Below, one piece after another: positions 8,715 through 17,226 of a DNA stretch of 64,000 bases. Under the pieces are notes generated by a model. It made no database searches. It was given only the letters and a program-made list of their open reading frames with translations, and was not told the origin of the DNA. The translations under genes and the position numbers were made by a program. Source of the DNA: UBA1227 sp963629305 (GTDB lineage: Bacteria > Bacillota > Clostridia > Oscillospirales > Acutalibacteraceae); assembly GCA_963629305.1 (NCBI GenBank), contig CAVGIJ010000009.1:1-64000 (forward strand), written 5' to 3'. Each line of letters begins with the position of its first letter. Position 1 is the stretch's first letter.

Positions 8715-9266
8715 TCACCCCTCAAAAAGTTTATTCTTCAAATCAAGATATATGAGATTAATCGCGTTAAGCGCAGCAAGATTTCTATTGAAGTCTCTGG
8801 CGTTTTTCGTTTTTGTCATAAGTTTGAGAACTGCGCAGTTTTCCCTGTCGGCAATTCCGATGTATATCTCTCCCTCCGGATGGTCTCCGTCAGGACCCGG
8901 ACCCGCAACACCGGTAATACCGATGCCTATTTCAGAATTCGAAACAGCCTTAATCCTGCCTGCCATCTCGGCAGCGACCTGCGCACTTACAACAGAGTAG
9001 CGGTCGATTGTGTCCTTATCTACACCGAGCAATTTTTCTTTAACCCTGTCAGAATAGGTAACCATACCGTATTCAAAAAATTCTGATGAGCCGGGGACAT
9101 CCGTAAAAGTCTTGGCTACAAGTCCGCCGGTGCACGACTCGGCAAAGGAAACCTTAAAACCGCGCTTTTTGAGAAGCTCTCCGGTTTCACGGGCAAGGGC
9201 ATTCAATTCATCTGCAGGTTGCTCGGATAAAAGACACAAACCTTGATCAAGCACTGTGAAGTTCAA
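8715..9266 (-). CDS. pncC: CinA C-terminal domain (nicotinamide-nucleotide amidohydrolase)
   Basis: A 183-residue stand-alone CinA C-terminal domain. Proteins of this family (PncC/YgaD) hydrolyse nicotinamide mononucleotide to nicotinate mononucleotide and ammonia in pyridine nucleotide recycling. The signatures are intact: FAESCTGGLVAK, FTDVPGSSEFF, VVSAQVAAEMA, GIGITGVAGPGPDG and GEIYIGIAD. The molybdopterin-like N-terminal domain of full-length CinA is absent. The start is TTG at 9266 with AAGGAG 8 nt upstream. It lies between thiI and the repeat protein gene, and its stop overlaps the GTG of the latter, so they are cotranscribed. Compare the degenerate CinA-like gene three positions downstream. 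Confidence 0.9.
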   Translation of the reverse strand: MNFTVLDQGLCLLSEQPADELNALARETGELLKKRGFKVSFAESCTGGLVAKTFTDVPGSSEFFEYGMVTYSDRVKEKLLGVDKDTIDRYSVVSAQVAAEMAGRIKAVSNSEIGIGITGVAGPGPDGDHPEGEIYIGIADRENCAVLKLMTKTKNARDFNRNLAALNAINLIYLDLKNKLFEG

Positions 9267-9283
9267 TGTAAAAACTCCTTTTA

Positions 9284-10468
9284 CTATCTGCTGAGCGATG
9301 CATCTATGCAGACAAGTTTTATCCCCTTAACCGCTTCTTCAATAAGTTCATCAACCTTGAGAGCGGATTCAGCCTTGACAACATCCTCAATATTCGGTTT
9401 AAGTCTCGGATGCTTCGGTGTAAACACGGTGCAGCAATCCTCATATGGCTGAATTGAGATGTCAAAGGTGTCAATCTTTCGTGATATGCTTACAATCTCG
9501 TCTTTGTCCATTCCTATAAGAGGTCTGAAAACCGGAATTTCGGCAACCGCATCCGTGCAGGCAATAGCCGGAAGTGTCTGGCTGGCAACCTGTCCGAGGC
9601 TCTCGCCGGTAATAACGGCTCCGCACCCCTGAGCACTTGCGACCCTTTCCGCAATTCTCATCATCATTCGTCTCATAATAATGGTGAAAAGATCTTCAGG
9701 GCAGTCATCTTTTATATGTTCCTGAATCTCGGTAAACGGTACGACAAAAAGATTTATTTTACCACTGTACACTGATACTTTTTCAAGCAGCTCATGAACT
9801 TTTTGCTCCGCTCTGGCGCTTGTATACGGAGGAGATGCGAAATGTACCGCGTCAAGCATAAGACCTCTCTTTGCCATAGTCCATGATGCAACAGGGCTGT
9901 CAATACCGCCGGAAATCATAACCATAGCACGTCCGGCTGTTCCCACAGGCATTCCGCCGGCTCCCTTTTGCTGATTTCCGTGAATAAAAGCATATTTATC
10001 ACGTATTTCAACCGTTACAATTATGTCCGGGTTATGTACATCCACACGAAGGTGCGGATGTTTGGATAAAAGATACCCTCCGAGTTCTCTTGAAATCTCA
10101 GGAGATTTCAACGGAAAGTGTTTATCCGATCGTTTGGACTCGACTTTAAAGGTTCTGACTTCTTCCAATGATTCATCGAGAAATGCGTCTGCCGTTTCCA
10201 TTATTTTATCCATATCTTTTTCAGTTTGCGCAGCTCTGGAAAAGCCTGCTATTCCAAAGACACGGGAAACAACATCAGCCGCGGCGTCCATATCCGGATG
10301 CTCTGACGTCGGTTCTATCATTATTGTTGACTGCGACCTTGTAATATTGAAATTCATAATCGGGGTCAAACGTCTTTTGAGATTCTTTACAAGAGCATCT
10401 TCAAAAGTATTTCTGTTAAGGCCCTTAAGCGCCAATTCACCGTTTTTTATGAGTATTATTTCCTTCAT
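9284..10468 (-). CDS. thiI: tRNA 4-thiouridine sulfurtransferase ThiI
   Basis: A 394-residue ThiI, which uses ATP and cysteine-derived sulfur to make 4-thiouridine at tRNA position 8 and, in some bacteria, supplies sulfur for thiazole. The order is an N-terminal ferredoxin-like/THUMP part (ILIKNGELALKGLNRNTFE), the PP-loop MISGGIDSPVASW around residue 190, then the adenylation domain with GCGAVITGESLGQVASQT. There is no C-terminal rhodanese domain, as is usual in Gram-positives. It sits 6 bp after the cysteine desulfurase gene, its likely sulfur donor. Confidence 0.95.
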   Translation of the reverse strand: MKEIILIKNGELALKGLNRNTFEDALVKNLKRRLTPIMNFNITRSQSTIMIEPTSEHPDMDAAADVVSRVFGIAGFSRAAQTEKDMDKIMETADAFLDESLEEVRTFKVESKRSDKHFPLKSPEISRELGGYLLSKHPHLRVDVHNPDIIVTVEIRDKYAFIHGNQQKGAGGMPVGTAGRAMVMISGGIDSPVASWTMAKRGLMLDAVHFASPPYTSARAEQKVHELLEKVSVYSGKINLFVVPFTEIQEHIKDDCPEDLFTIIMRRMMMRIAERVASAQGCGAVITGESLGQVASQTLPAIACTDAVAEIPVFRPLIGMDKDEIVSISRKIDTFDISIQPYEDCCTVFTPKHPRLKPNIEDVVKAESALKVDELIEEAVKGIKLVCIDASLSR

Positions 10469-10474
10469 TGGAAG

Positions 10475-11608
10475 TTAAACAACCTTTCTGAGTCTGTTAT
10501 TTGCATCTCTTAGGCACTGAGCCAGATAATCCACTTCTTCACTTGTGTTATAACGTGAAAAACTGATTCGTATAGCAGAGTCAACCCTTTCTGTGGGAAG
10601 CTTCATAGATGTCAGGACTTTACTTCTGTGGCCCTTAGAGCAAGCAGAACCTGTGGATACACAAATTCCCTGTTCCGAAAGGAAGTTTCTGAGAACCTCG
10701 GACGGAACACCGGTCAGCGAAAGATTCAGGATATACGGCAATGAATTAATCGGTGAATTCACCGAAAGATTCGGAATATCGGCAAGCTTTGAGAGCAATT
10801 TATTTTTGAGAGATTTTACATAGTCGTAATTTTCCCCGATATCTCCGAGGGCCGAAACAGCAGTGGCAAAGCCGACAATTCCCGGCATACCGTGCGTCCC
10901 TGATCTTATATTTTCCTCCTGTCCTCCTCCGAGAACATACGGCATAAGTCTGGTTCCTTTTTTCACGTAAAGGGCGCCCTGTCCTTTTGGCCCGTGGATC
11001 TTATGGGAGCTTACACTTATCATGTCAACTCCGAGTTCACGTGGCTTAACAGGTATTTTCCCAAATGCCTGAACGGCATCACAATGAATCTGTGCAATTG
11101 ACCCCGCACGGCGTACAGCCTTTGCAACAGCCGAAACCGGTTCAATACTTCCCACTTCATTGTTTACAAGCATCATACTGACCAGTATCGTATTTCGGTT
11201 GATTGCAGAAAAGATATCCTCTTCTCTGACAACACCAAGGTTGTTCACAGGAAGCCTTACCACTTCAAAGCCCATTGTTTCAAGCCTGTTCATACACTCT
11301 GACACGCTGGGATGTTCAACCGCTGTTGTAACTATTCTTTTTCCTCTTCGCGAAAGCGCCATTGCGGTACCCATTATGGCAATATTGTTGCTTTCGGTTC
11401 CTCCCGATGTAAAGTATACCTCGTCGGGCTGACATGAAAAAGTTCTTGCGAGTTCAGCTCTTGATTTGTCGAGAGCAACCTTTGCTTCATCACCTTTTAT
11501 ATGCAAGGAGGAAGGATTGCCGTAATTATTTGTAAGAGTGTCAACCATAGCGTCCACAACCTGCGGCGCCGGTTTTGTAGTTGCACTATTATCAAAATAG
11601 CACTCCAA
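10475..11608 (-). CDS. Cysteine desulfurase (NifS/IscS family)
   Basis: A PLP enzyme of about 377 residues that removes sulfur from cysteine to form a persulfide for thiolation. Seen are YFDNSATTKPAP, TSGGTESNN, the PLP lysine in SVSSHKIHGPKG, and the persulfide loop STGSACSKG. I start at TTG 11608, giving an N-terminus ECYFDNSATT as usual for the family; GGAGGG (11621-11616) lies 7 nt upstream, whereas an upstream ATG at 11680 would add 24 unrelated residues. As first gene of the operon before thiI, it is most likely the dedicated ThiI sulfur donor rather than a general Fe-S assembly enzyme; that is inference from context. Confidence 0.95.
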   Translation of the reverse strand: MECYFDNSATTKPAPQVVDAMVDTLTNNYGNPSSLHIKGDEAKVALDKSRAELARTFSCQPDEVYFTSGGTESNNIAIMGTAMALSRRGKRIVTTAVEHPSVSECMNRLETMGFEVVRLPVNNLGVVREEDIFSAINRNTILVSMMLVNNEVGSIEPVSAVAKAVRRAGSIAQIHCDAVQAFGKIPVKPRELGVDMISVSSHKIHGPKGQGALYVKKGTRLMPYVLGGGQEENIRSGTHGMPGIVGFATAVSALGDIGENYDYVKSLKNKLLSKLADIPNLSVNSPINSLPYILNLSLTGVPSEVLRNFLSEQGICVSTGSACSKGHRSKVLTSMKLPTERVDSAIRISFSRYNTSEEVDYLAQCLRDANNRLRKVV

Positions 11609-11814
11609 AATTTTTCCCTCCGATACGATTAAATTCAACAAAGCACAATTCTTATTATATACCATATTATTATAACTCAAAGCATATTGACACGCAATGT
11701 TTTATTGGCTTGTACTGCGTATATTTTTGTACTTTTTCCCGAAAACTAAACATTGAAAAAATTAAAAACAAAATCACGCAGAAACAGAATCCGCATCAGA
11801 TGCCGACTAATTCA

Positions 11815-11850
11815 AAAAGACCGTGAATCAGAAATGACTCACGGTCTTTT
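11815..11850. terminator. Terminator after the rnfA-like gene
   Basis: A 12-bp perfect hairpin (11815-11826 with 11839-11850) has A/T runs on both flanks. It lies 18 bp beyond the stop of the rnfA-like gene on the minus strand. The rest of 11609-11814 is AT-rich and presumably holds the promoter of the cysteine desulfurase operon; I could not fix its elements. Confidence 0.85.
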
Positions 11851-11867
11851 GTACATATTCTTATTCA

Positions 11868-12482
11868 TCAGAAGAACAGGGATTTGCCGCTGACTCCCGT
11901 AAATGCAAGTGCGAGAATCGCAATATACATAAACAGCGCAGGTGTTCCCTTGAAGCTGTCCGGTATATCTTTGTTAGCCTCAATCTTCCTCATGCCGATA
12001 TGCACAAGAAGTGTCGCAATAACGAACGATACTCCCGCTCCGATTCCCTGTGCGATGGACTCGCTGACACTGTAGGCAACCTTCTGGTTTATAAACGGTA
12101 CCGCAAAAACAATCGTGTTAAAAGCGGCAATCGAGGTCTGACGTATAAATTTTTCCTTTTCAACCTGTTTCCATGATGAGTTTGCCAAAAGGCCTCGGAA
12201 CACACAGACGGTTACAAGATAAAGCGCTGTAAGAACCACCGTATACACAACCAGTGTCAAAGTGGTAGATGCCGTCTTGAGTGGCGGAATAAGCAAAAGC
12301 AATCTGCATATGAGCGATGTAAAAGTTGAAAAGTATACGATCATTATCGAGAAAATGAGAATCTGTCTCGGGCGTGCCGCGGAGCGTATAACCTCACTTG
12401 TGCCGTATCCGCCTGTAAACACCAAATTCTGCGTAAACACAACGTAGAAAAACGCCGATAAAAATGCAGCTATTACATTCAT
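11868..12482 (-). CDS. RnfA/NqrE-like membrane subunit, divergent
   Basis: A 204-residue protein with about six hydrophobic helices, matching RnfA in size and in FLSAFFYVVFTQNLVF near the N-terminus. RnfA is a core membrane subunit of the Rnf ferredoxin:NAD oxidoreductase and helps hold an intramembrane [2Fe-2S] cluster. Here the first cluster cysteine (normally in a GICPFLG-type segment) is replaced by TGGYGTS, while a cysteine at the expected second site (Cys93, VTVCVFRG) remains. Its ATG overlaps the stop of the rnfE-like gene by 4 bp. It is the last gene of rpe-rnfD-rnfE-rnfA. The assignment rests on topology, partners and motif positions. Confidence 0.7.
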   Translation of the reverse strand: MNVIAAFLSAFFYVVFTQNLVFTGGYGTSEVIRSAARPRQILIFSIMIVYFSTFTSLICRLLLLIPPLKTASTTLTLVVYTVVLTALYLVTVCVFRGLLANSSWKQVEKEKFIRQTSIAAFNTIVFAVPFINQKVAYSVSESIAQGIGAGVSFVIATLLVHIGMRKIEANKDIPDSFKGTPALFMYIAILALAFTGVSGKSLFF

Positions 12483-13729
12483 TTATCATCGTCCTCCTTC
12501 TGTGTGTCATCTTTGCCCGGCAATGTATCTATGATGTCGTCGAGAGACATTGCCATCAGCTTCTCAAGCTCATCGGACTTATAAACTATCGAAGATTTGT
12601 CTTTTCTTTCTGAGGGCTCACTCTTGACCTTCTTTGCCTGATTTCTCTTGGTCCTCTGCTTTTGAGGCTTCTGCTCTTTGCTCTTTTCGACAGCCTTTCT
12701 GAAAGCCTCTGCTTCTTCTTTTGACTTTTCTGATGCGGAAAGATCTAAGGTTATAAACTCAAACTTTTCTGTTCTGCGAGTAACTGTAGCGTTCGGAGGA
12801 AGCGGTGCCGTATTGCTGAGTTCGGCTTTGACTGTAGTCTCAAGCGGCTTTTCCTTCGGTACACTTCCGTGCTCTGACTTTTTGGGAACGTTCTCCTTTA
12901 GAGAATCCTCAGTCGGAGAGTCTTTTCCCGTCGGGGCGCTCTTTTCGGCCCTTGTCTTCTTGTCAGATTCTCTTTTTTCTTTGCGAGCCTTTTCGGCCTT
13001 CTTTACAAGACCTTCAGGATTTATAAGCTCATCCCCTTCAAACACTTCTTCAAGAGGTTCATCCTCTCCGAGAAGCGTTGCCTTGAGAGTTCTGCTCTTC
13101 TTTATGGCACTTCTTGAATTGATTGCAAGCTCTTCGGCGTACGCGGGATCTATCTTTTTGAAATAAAATCTCAAAGCAGCTGCAAGATACGCAAGTATTA
13201 TAAAACCGCCGGCAGGCGTAAGAAATACCGAAGCCGGAGAAACAGGTATAATACGTTTTCCGAGTATTGCACCGCTTCCGATAAGTTCTCTTAAAAATCC
13301 TACAATAATGAGTATAGTTGAGTATCCCGTTCCGGCACAAAGCGCGTTGAGTATGGTTTTTCTAAAGTCAAGTGTCACGCCCTCACGTTCACATTGCCTT
13401 GTAATAATCGGGTTAATTGCAAGCAAAGGCAAATAAATGCCGAAGGCGAGCATTGATGACGGACTGAATTTTTCTATCACCAGAATAAACGGAACAACGA
13501 CCGCCATCCCCACAAGTGCGTAGAGTCCCAAACGCAGCCACTGCGGAAGATGCCTGAAAACAAGTGACGACACTGCCTGTGCGATAACAAGAGTGAGAAT
13601 TGTAATCAGGGACATTATCAGTGCGGATTTAAGCGATGTACATATTGCCACAACAGGGCAAAGGCCTATTATGCCTACAAGTACCGGATTTTTAATTACG
13701 ACTTCCTGAAAAAAGTAATTGTTATGCAT
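12479..13729 (-). CDS. RnfE/NqrD-like membrane subunit with charged tail
   Basis: A 416-residue protein. Residues 1-200 are six-helix RnfE-like membrane sequence (KNPVLVGIIGLCPVVAICTS, GFLRELIGSGAILG). The remaining half is a hydrophilic Lys/Glu/Ser/Pro tail that RnfE proteins normally lack. The first cluster cysteine is kept (Cys24), but Pro107 (INPIIT) stands where the second is expected. I chose the ATG at 13729, which overlaps the rnfD-like stop by 8 bp, instead of a farther in-frame start at 13774, because the N-terminus MHNNYFF then aligns with RnfE. The tail may bind an unknown cytoplasmic partner; that is speculation. Confidence 0.75.
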   Translation of the reverse strand: MHNNYFFQEVVIKNPVLVGIIGLCPVVAICTSLKSALIMSLITILTLVIAQAVSSLVFRHLPQWLRLGLYALVGMAVVVPFILVIEKFSPSSMLAFGIYLPLLAINPIITRQCEREGVTLDFRKTILNALCAGTGYSTILIIVGFLRELIGSGAILGKRIIPVSPASVFLTPAGGFIILAYLAAALRFYFKKIDPAYAEELAINSRSAIKKSRTLKATLLGEDEPLEEVFEGDELINPEGLVKKAEKARKEKRESDKKTRAEKSAPTGKDSPTEDSLKENVPKKSEHGSVPKEKPLETTVKAELSNTAPLPPNATVTRRTEKFEFITLDLSASEKSKEEAEAFRKAVEKSKEQKPQKQRTKRNQAKKVKSEPSERKDKSSIVYKSDELEKLMAMSLDDIIDTLPGKDDTQKEDDDK

Positions 13730-14765
13730 CTTCAGAAGCACCTCCGTTCCTTGTCGGCGTATCTGATTCCTCAACAGGCTTTGAAATTTTCTTCTTCGGT
13801 TTTTCCGAAAGCCTTATACCGACTTTATCAAAGAGTGTTGAAACAGAGTTCATCATAATAACAACAAAGCAAACGCTTTCTTCAAATGCACCAAAATATC
13901 TGAGAAGCATAGTTATAATTCCGGCGACAGCACCGTAAAGAACTTTTCCTATCTGATTTTTCGGCGATGTAACCGGGTCTGAAATAAAGAACACTGCGGA
14001 ATAAAGCAGCAATCCCGATGCCAATTCCATAAGAAGTGAGTATGTTCTTCCGGTAAGAATTCTCGGGAAAATAACAGACATCAGCCCGCATGCGGCGATA
14101 AAACTTACGGTTGTTATAAGCCCGGGCTGTCTGCGTATTATCATGTAGATAAGCACTCCGAACATGAGTATAAGGCACGAGGCTCCCATTGGCCCCGGCA
14201 CTCTGCCTACGAGAACATCAAGTACATAGAGGACTCCTGTTCCTATGGATTTTGACTGACTGAGCATCTGTGCAAGAGATGTCCCCTGAACAAATTCATC
14301 AGACATAGAAGACACACCGAGATCACCGACGGCAAGCGACGGATACTTGAATACAATATCCGGGTAACAGATTGTCAAAAATGACAGTCCCACCGCAGCC
14401 GGTACAAAGGGAACACTTTTGGCATTGCCAAAAGGTATTTTTGCCACTGCTATAGCCACTATGCTTCCGAGCGGCGCCATAAAGAGCGGCGCAGATGACG
14501 GAAGTGCAAGTGCAATAGCCATACCTGTAAAAATTGTTGACAGGTCGGTAAGTCTTTCCGGCTTTTTTCTCATAAAGAGCAGATAACTTACCGACTCGGT
14601 AGCTACAGCTGCAAAAACAGACAACAGCACAGCCTCAAGAGCACGTATGCCATATGTGTACACTGCAACAACAACTGTCACCGACAGCATAACTATCATG
14701 TCGACCATATACGAGCGAATAACCTTGTTTTCACCCGTAATTTTGTCATCTTTAACTGAAGTCAT
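13722..14765 (-). CDS. RnfD/NqrB-like membrane subunit
   Basis: A 347-residue polytopic protein. The C-terminal half matches RnfD well: the segment after the flavin site (VLDVLVGRVPGPMGASC), then FFISDPVTSPKNQIGKVLYG and VVIMMNSVSTLFDKVG. RnfD carries covalent FMN on a threonine in an S/T-G-A-T motif; the corresponding place here reads FVQGTSLAQ, so the classic motif is altered and flavinylation is uncertain. A basic/acidic tail of about 35 residues follows the last helix. It begins 3 bp after rpe with the ribosome binding site inside the rpe end. RnfC, RnfG and RnfB genes are not in the window. Confidence 0.8.
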   Translation of the reverse strand: MTSVKDDKITGENKVIRSYMVDMIVMLSVTVVVAVYTYGIRALEAVLLSVFAAVATESVSYLLFMRKKPERLTDLSTIFTGMAIALALPSSAPLFMAPLGSIVAIAVAKIPFGNAKSVPFVPAAVGLSFLTICYPDIVFKYPSLAVGDLGVSSMSDEFVQGTSLAQMLSQSKSIGTGVLYVLDVLVGRVPGPMGASCLILMFGVLIYMIIRRQPGLITTVSFIAACGLMSVIFPRILTGRTYSLLMELASGLLLYSAVFFISDPVTSPKNQIGKVLYGAVAGIITMLLRYFGAFEESVCFVVIMMNSVSTLFDKVGIRLSEKPKKKISKPVEESDTPTRNGGASEDA

Positions 14766-14767
14766 AA

Positions 14768-15448
14768 TCAGTCCTCATCCTTCGGATAAGCCGCGAGGGC
14801 CTCTTTCTTCATCTTTTCAATCATTTCGTCCATATGCTCTGCTTTGAAAATGGTGCTTCCGGAAACAAATACGTTTGCACCCGCGAAAGCGGCCTGTGAA
14901 ATATTAATTTCATTTATGCCGCCGTCAACTTCTATCATCATACCGGACAGTCCGCGCTTCTTACACTCTTCGTATATCGCCCTGACCTTCGGCATCATAT
15001 CCGACATAAAGGACTGTCCGCCGAATCCCGGTTCAACGGTCATTACAAGAACCATATCCACAAGCTCAAGATACGGAAAAACCGCTTCTGCCGGTGTACC
15101 CGGTTTAACGCTTATGGATGGCTTACAACCAAGTTCTCTGATTTTTTTTATCGTCTCAAGCGGATCAGAGTCAGACTCAACGTGAAATGTAATGATATCC
15201 GCTCCCGCTTTTGCAAAATCTTCAACATATTTGAGCGGATTGGAAATCATAAGATGTACATCGGCAAAAAAATCAAAATCTTTCTTGAGAGCCTTGAGTA
15301 CAGGCGCACCTATCGTGATATTCGGAACAAAATGTCCGTCCATAACATCCACATGCATCCACTGTGCTCCTGCTTCATCAAGACGTCTGACTTCACTGCC
15401 CATCTTTGAAAAATCACATGAGAGAAGTGACGGTGAAATAATAATCAT
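14768..15448 (-). CDS. rpe: Ribulose-phosphate 3-epimerase
   Basis: A 226-residue TIM-barrel enzyme that interconverts ribulose 5-phosphate and xylulose 5-phosphate in the pentose phosphate pathway. It shows ISPSLLSCDF, WMHVDVMDGHFVPN, HLMISNP, VEPGFGGQSF and IEVDGGIN, which include the metal-binding His/Asp residues. The ATG at 15448 follows AGGAGA at proper spacing; the frame is open 18 codons farther upstream without support. The gene heads the transcript that carries the rnf-like genes. Confidence 0.96.
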   Translation of the reverse strand: MIIISPSLLSCDFSKMGSEVRRLDEAGAQWMHVDVMDGHFVPNITIGAPVLKALKKDFDFFADVHLMISNPLKYVEDFAKAGADIITFHVESDSDPLETIKKIRELGCKPSISVKPGTPAEAVFPYLELVDMVLVMTVEPGFGGQSFMSDMMPKVRAIYEECKKRGLSGMMIEVDGGINEINISQAAFAGANVFVSGSTIFKAEHMDEMIEKMKKEALAAYPKDED

Positions 15449-15504
15449 ATATTTTCTCCTATGTATGTAATAAATAATTAAATCATCTAAAGAGTATAAC
15501 ACAA

Positions 15505-15534
15505 AAGGGCTGTCCGTACAAGCGAACAGCCCTT
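15505..15534 (-). terminator. Terminator after the 43-aa gene
   Basis: A 9-bp hairpin (15505-15513 with 15526-15534) with a 12-nt loop is followed by TTTTGTG on the minus strand. It separates the small gene from rpe. Confidence 0.7.
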
Positions 15535-15573
15535 AAAATTCTGTAATTATGTAAATATTGCGAGAAAACGTTA

Positions 15574-15705
15574 TCAGATGAATAACATGGTTGCCGGAGA
15601 AACGTCATCAAACAAAACAACTGCAACAAAAGTTACGGCAAACATTCCGCCGACAATAAGTTTCGAAAACAAACTCTCTCTGTTGTTATCAATATATGCT
15701 CTCAT
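15574..15705 (-). CDS. 43-residue membrane peptide
   Basis: This small frame encodes 43 residues: a charged N-terminus (MRAYIDNNRESLFSK), one hydrophobic helix (LIVGGMFAVTFVAVVLF), then DDVSPATMLFI. A textbook GGAGGT lies 6 nt before the ATG and a hairpin terminator follows about 40 bp after the stop, so it looks like an independent single-gene transcript. I recognise no family. It is probably a single-pass inner-membrane peptide. Confidence 0.7.
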   Translation of the reverse strand: MRAYIDNNRESLFSKLIVGGMFAVTFVAVVLFDDVSPATMLFI

Positions 15706-15842
15706 AGCGCTACCTCCGTCTGTTTTATAATTTCTACGGACATTATATGCAAAAAAACCGTCAAATAAAACAAAAACGAAGTTACGAATTGCTACAATTC
15801 AATAACGTATCCGCGGTGTAAAATTACATTTTGTAACAAAGA

Positions 15843-17030
15843 TTATTCCGAGGTTGTAATTTTTTCATCTTCAGGGGCGGCACTGCCTCCGAAGATGTGT
15901 ATCACGCCTTCGGAATCAAGAACCTTTATCGTATAAAGAGCAATGGTAAATGCAAACATCCCTATTACCCCTGTTGTCTTAAGACCGATATACATGACCG
16001 TAAGGGTCAATGCAGGCGGCAAGCTCATCTGACCGGCGATAAATTTCGGCTCTATTACCTGTCTTATAACAGTGATAATGACGTACAAAACTATAAGCCC
16101 TATTCCGAGCACGGTATTTCCCGTAATAAAACTGTAAAGCGCCCACGGCCAAAGAACCGCACCTATTCCGACAACGGGAAGAATGTCAAATATGGCGGAG
16201 AGCAATGCAATAACAAAGATGTAATCACTGTTGAATACTCCCATGAGCTTAAAGGCAGAAAGACCTATAAGCATTTCGGAAAAGGTTATACAGCAAATAA
16301 GGAAATAAGCTTTTATCAATTTCCATACGGATGTCATAAGAACGCGCTTTACAGCTGAGATGATATTGTCTTCTCCGCCCGGAACAATTTTTTTGATTCC
16401 GGCGGAAAGAACATCATAGTCCGCCGCCATAAAACATGAAAGTACTATTGCTATCAGGACCGCTACGAGCAGCGACGGTATTTGCTTTGCCGTATTGAGA
16501 ACCCCTGTCCCGAGTTTCTCCGAAATTGAAGAAAAATCGATTATTGAGAAGCCGATTTTGTAGACGCCCGCGGAGGCATCTTTTTCCATTGCAGGCTCAA
16601 GAGTTTCAAGGAAGTTGTTTACTTTCGGAGTAACGCTTTCCTTTATCATCTCCGGCAATGTATCAACCAGTGAATACACCTGCTTTTCAATCCACGAGTA
16701 GTCCTCAATCCTCAGCCTTATAAGGTCTGTGAAGTTCTGTATCTCACTTATGAGTTTTGTTCCAACAAAATAAAAAGCAACGCAGATTAAAGCCAAAACG
16801 AGCAATACGATGATGGTTGAAACTATACCTTTTTTCCATCCGGTTTTTTTCGTGACTTTGTTTATCGGTTTTTGGAGAATAACCCCAAGGAAACCGGCTA
16901 TAAAAATAGGAAGAAGCGGTTGGAACGCATAGCGCAAAAACAGGTAAAAAAGGGCGAGAATGATTGCGAAATATACTGTGTTGATAATAAACTTACGCCT
17001 TTTTTCCATCGTAAGTTCCGACTTGTCCAT
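15843..17030 (-). CDS. AI-2E family transporter (PF01594-type permease)
   Basis: A polytopic membrane protein of about 395 residues in the AI-2E/YtvI family, named after an autoinducer exporter but with mostly unknown substrates. Seen are paired N-terminal helices (FAIILALFYLFLRYAFQPLLP, IFIAGFLGVILQKPI), a soluble middle region, and C-terminal helices with IFDILPVVGIG and VIEPKFIAGQMSLPP, typical of the family. The start is uncertain: ATG 17030 (MDKSELTMEKRRKF) has a weak GGCGGTG 13 nt upstream, and ATG 17009 is an alternative. It is a single gene, divergent from hom. Confidence 0.88.
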   Translation of the reverse strand: MDKSELTMEKRRKFIINTVYFAIILALFYLFLRYAFQPLLPIFIAGFLGVILQKPINKVTKKTGWKKGIVSTIIVLLVLALICVAFYFVGTKLISEIQNFTDLIRLRIEDYSWIEKQVYSLVDTLPEMIKESVTPKVNNFLETLEPAMEKDASAGVYKIGFSIIDFSSISEKLGTGVLNTAKQIPSLLVAVLIAIVLSCFMAADYDVLSAGIKKIVPGGEDNIISAVKRVLMTSVWKLIKAYFLICCITFSEMLIGLSAFKLMGVFNSDYIFVIALLSAIFDILPVVGIGAVLWPWALYSFITGNTVLGIGLIVLYVIITVIRQVIEPKFIAGQMSLPPALTLTVMYIGLKTTGVIGMFAFTIALYTIKVLDSEGVIHIFGGSAAPEDEKITTSE

Positions 17031-17226
17031 TGTCAAAGCCAAAACACCGCCAATCTTTTTAAAGTTATAAAATCCAAAGTTATTGCCCTTAATTCTACAC
17101 CAGTATATATGAATAAACAATACAAAAAAGTTACGAAAAAATATTAAATAGTCAAATTATTCTCTTTATTATGTATCCGAACTATGATATCATATTGAAA
17201 ATAATTTTCTACCAGGGGTGAAACAC

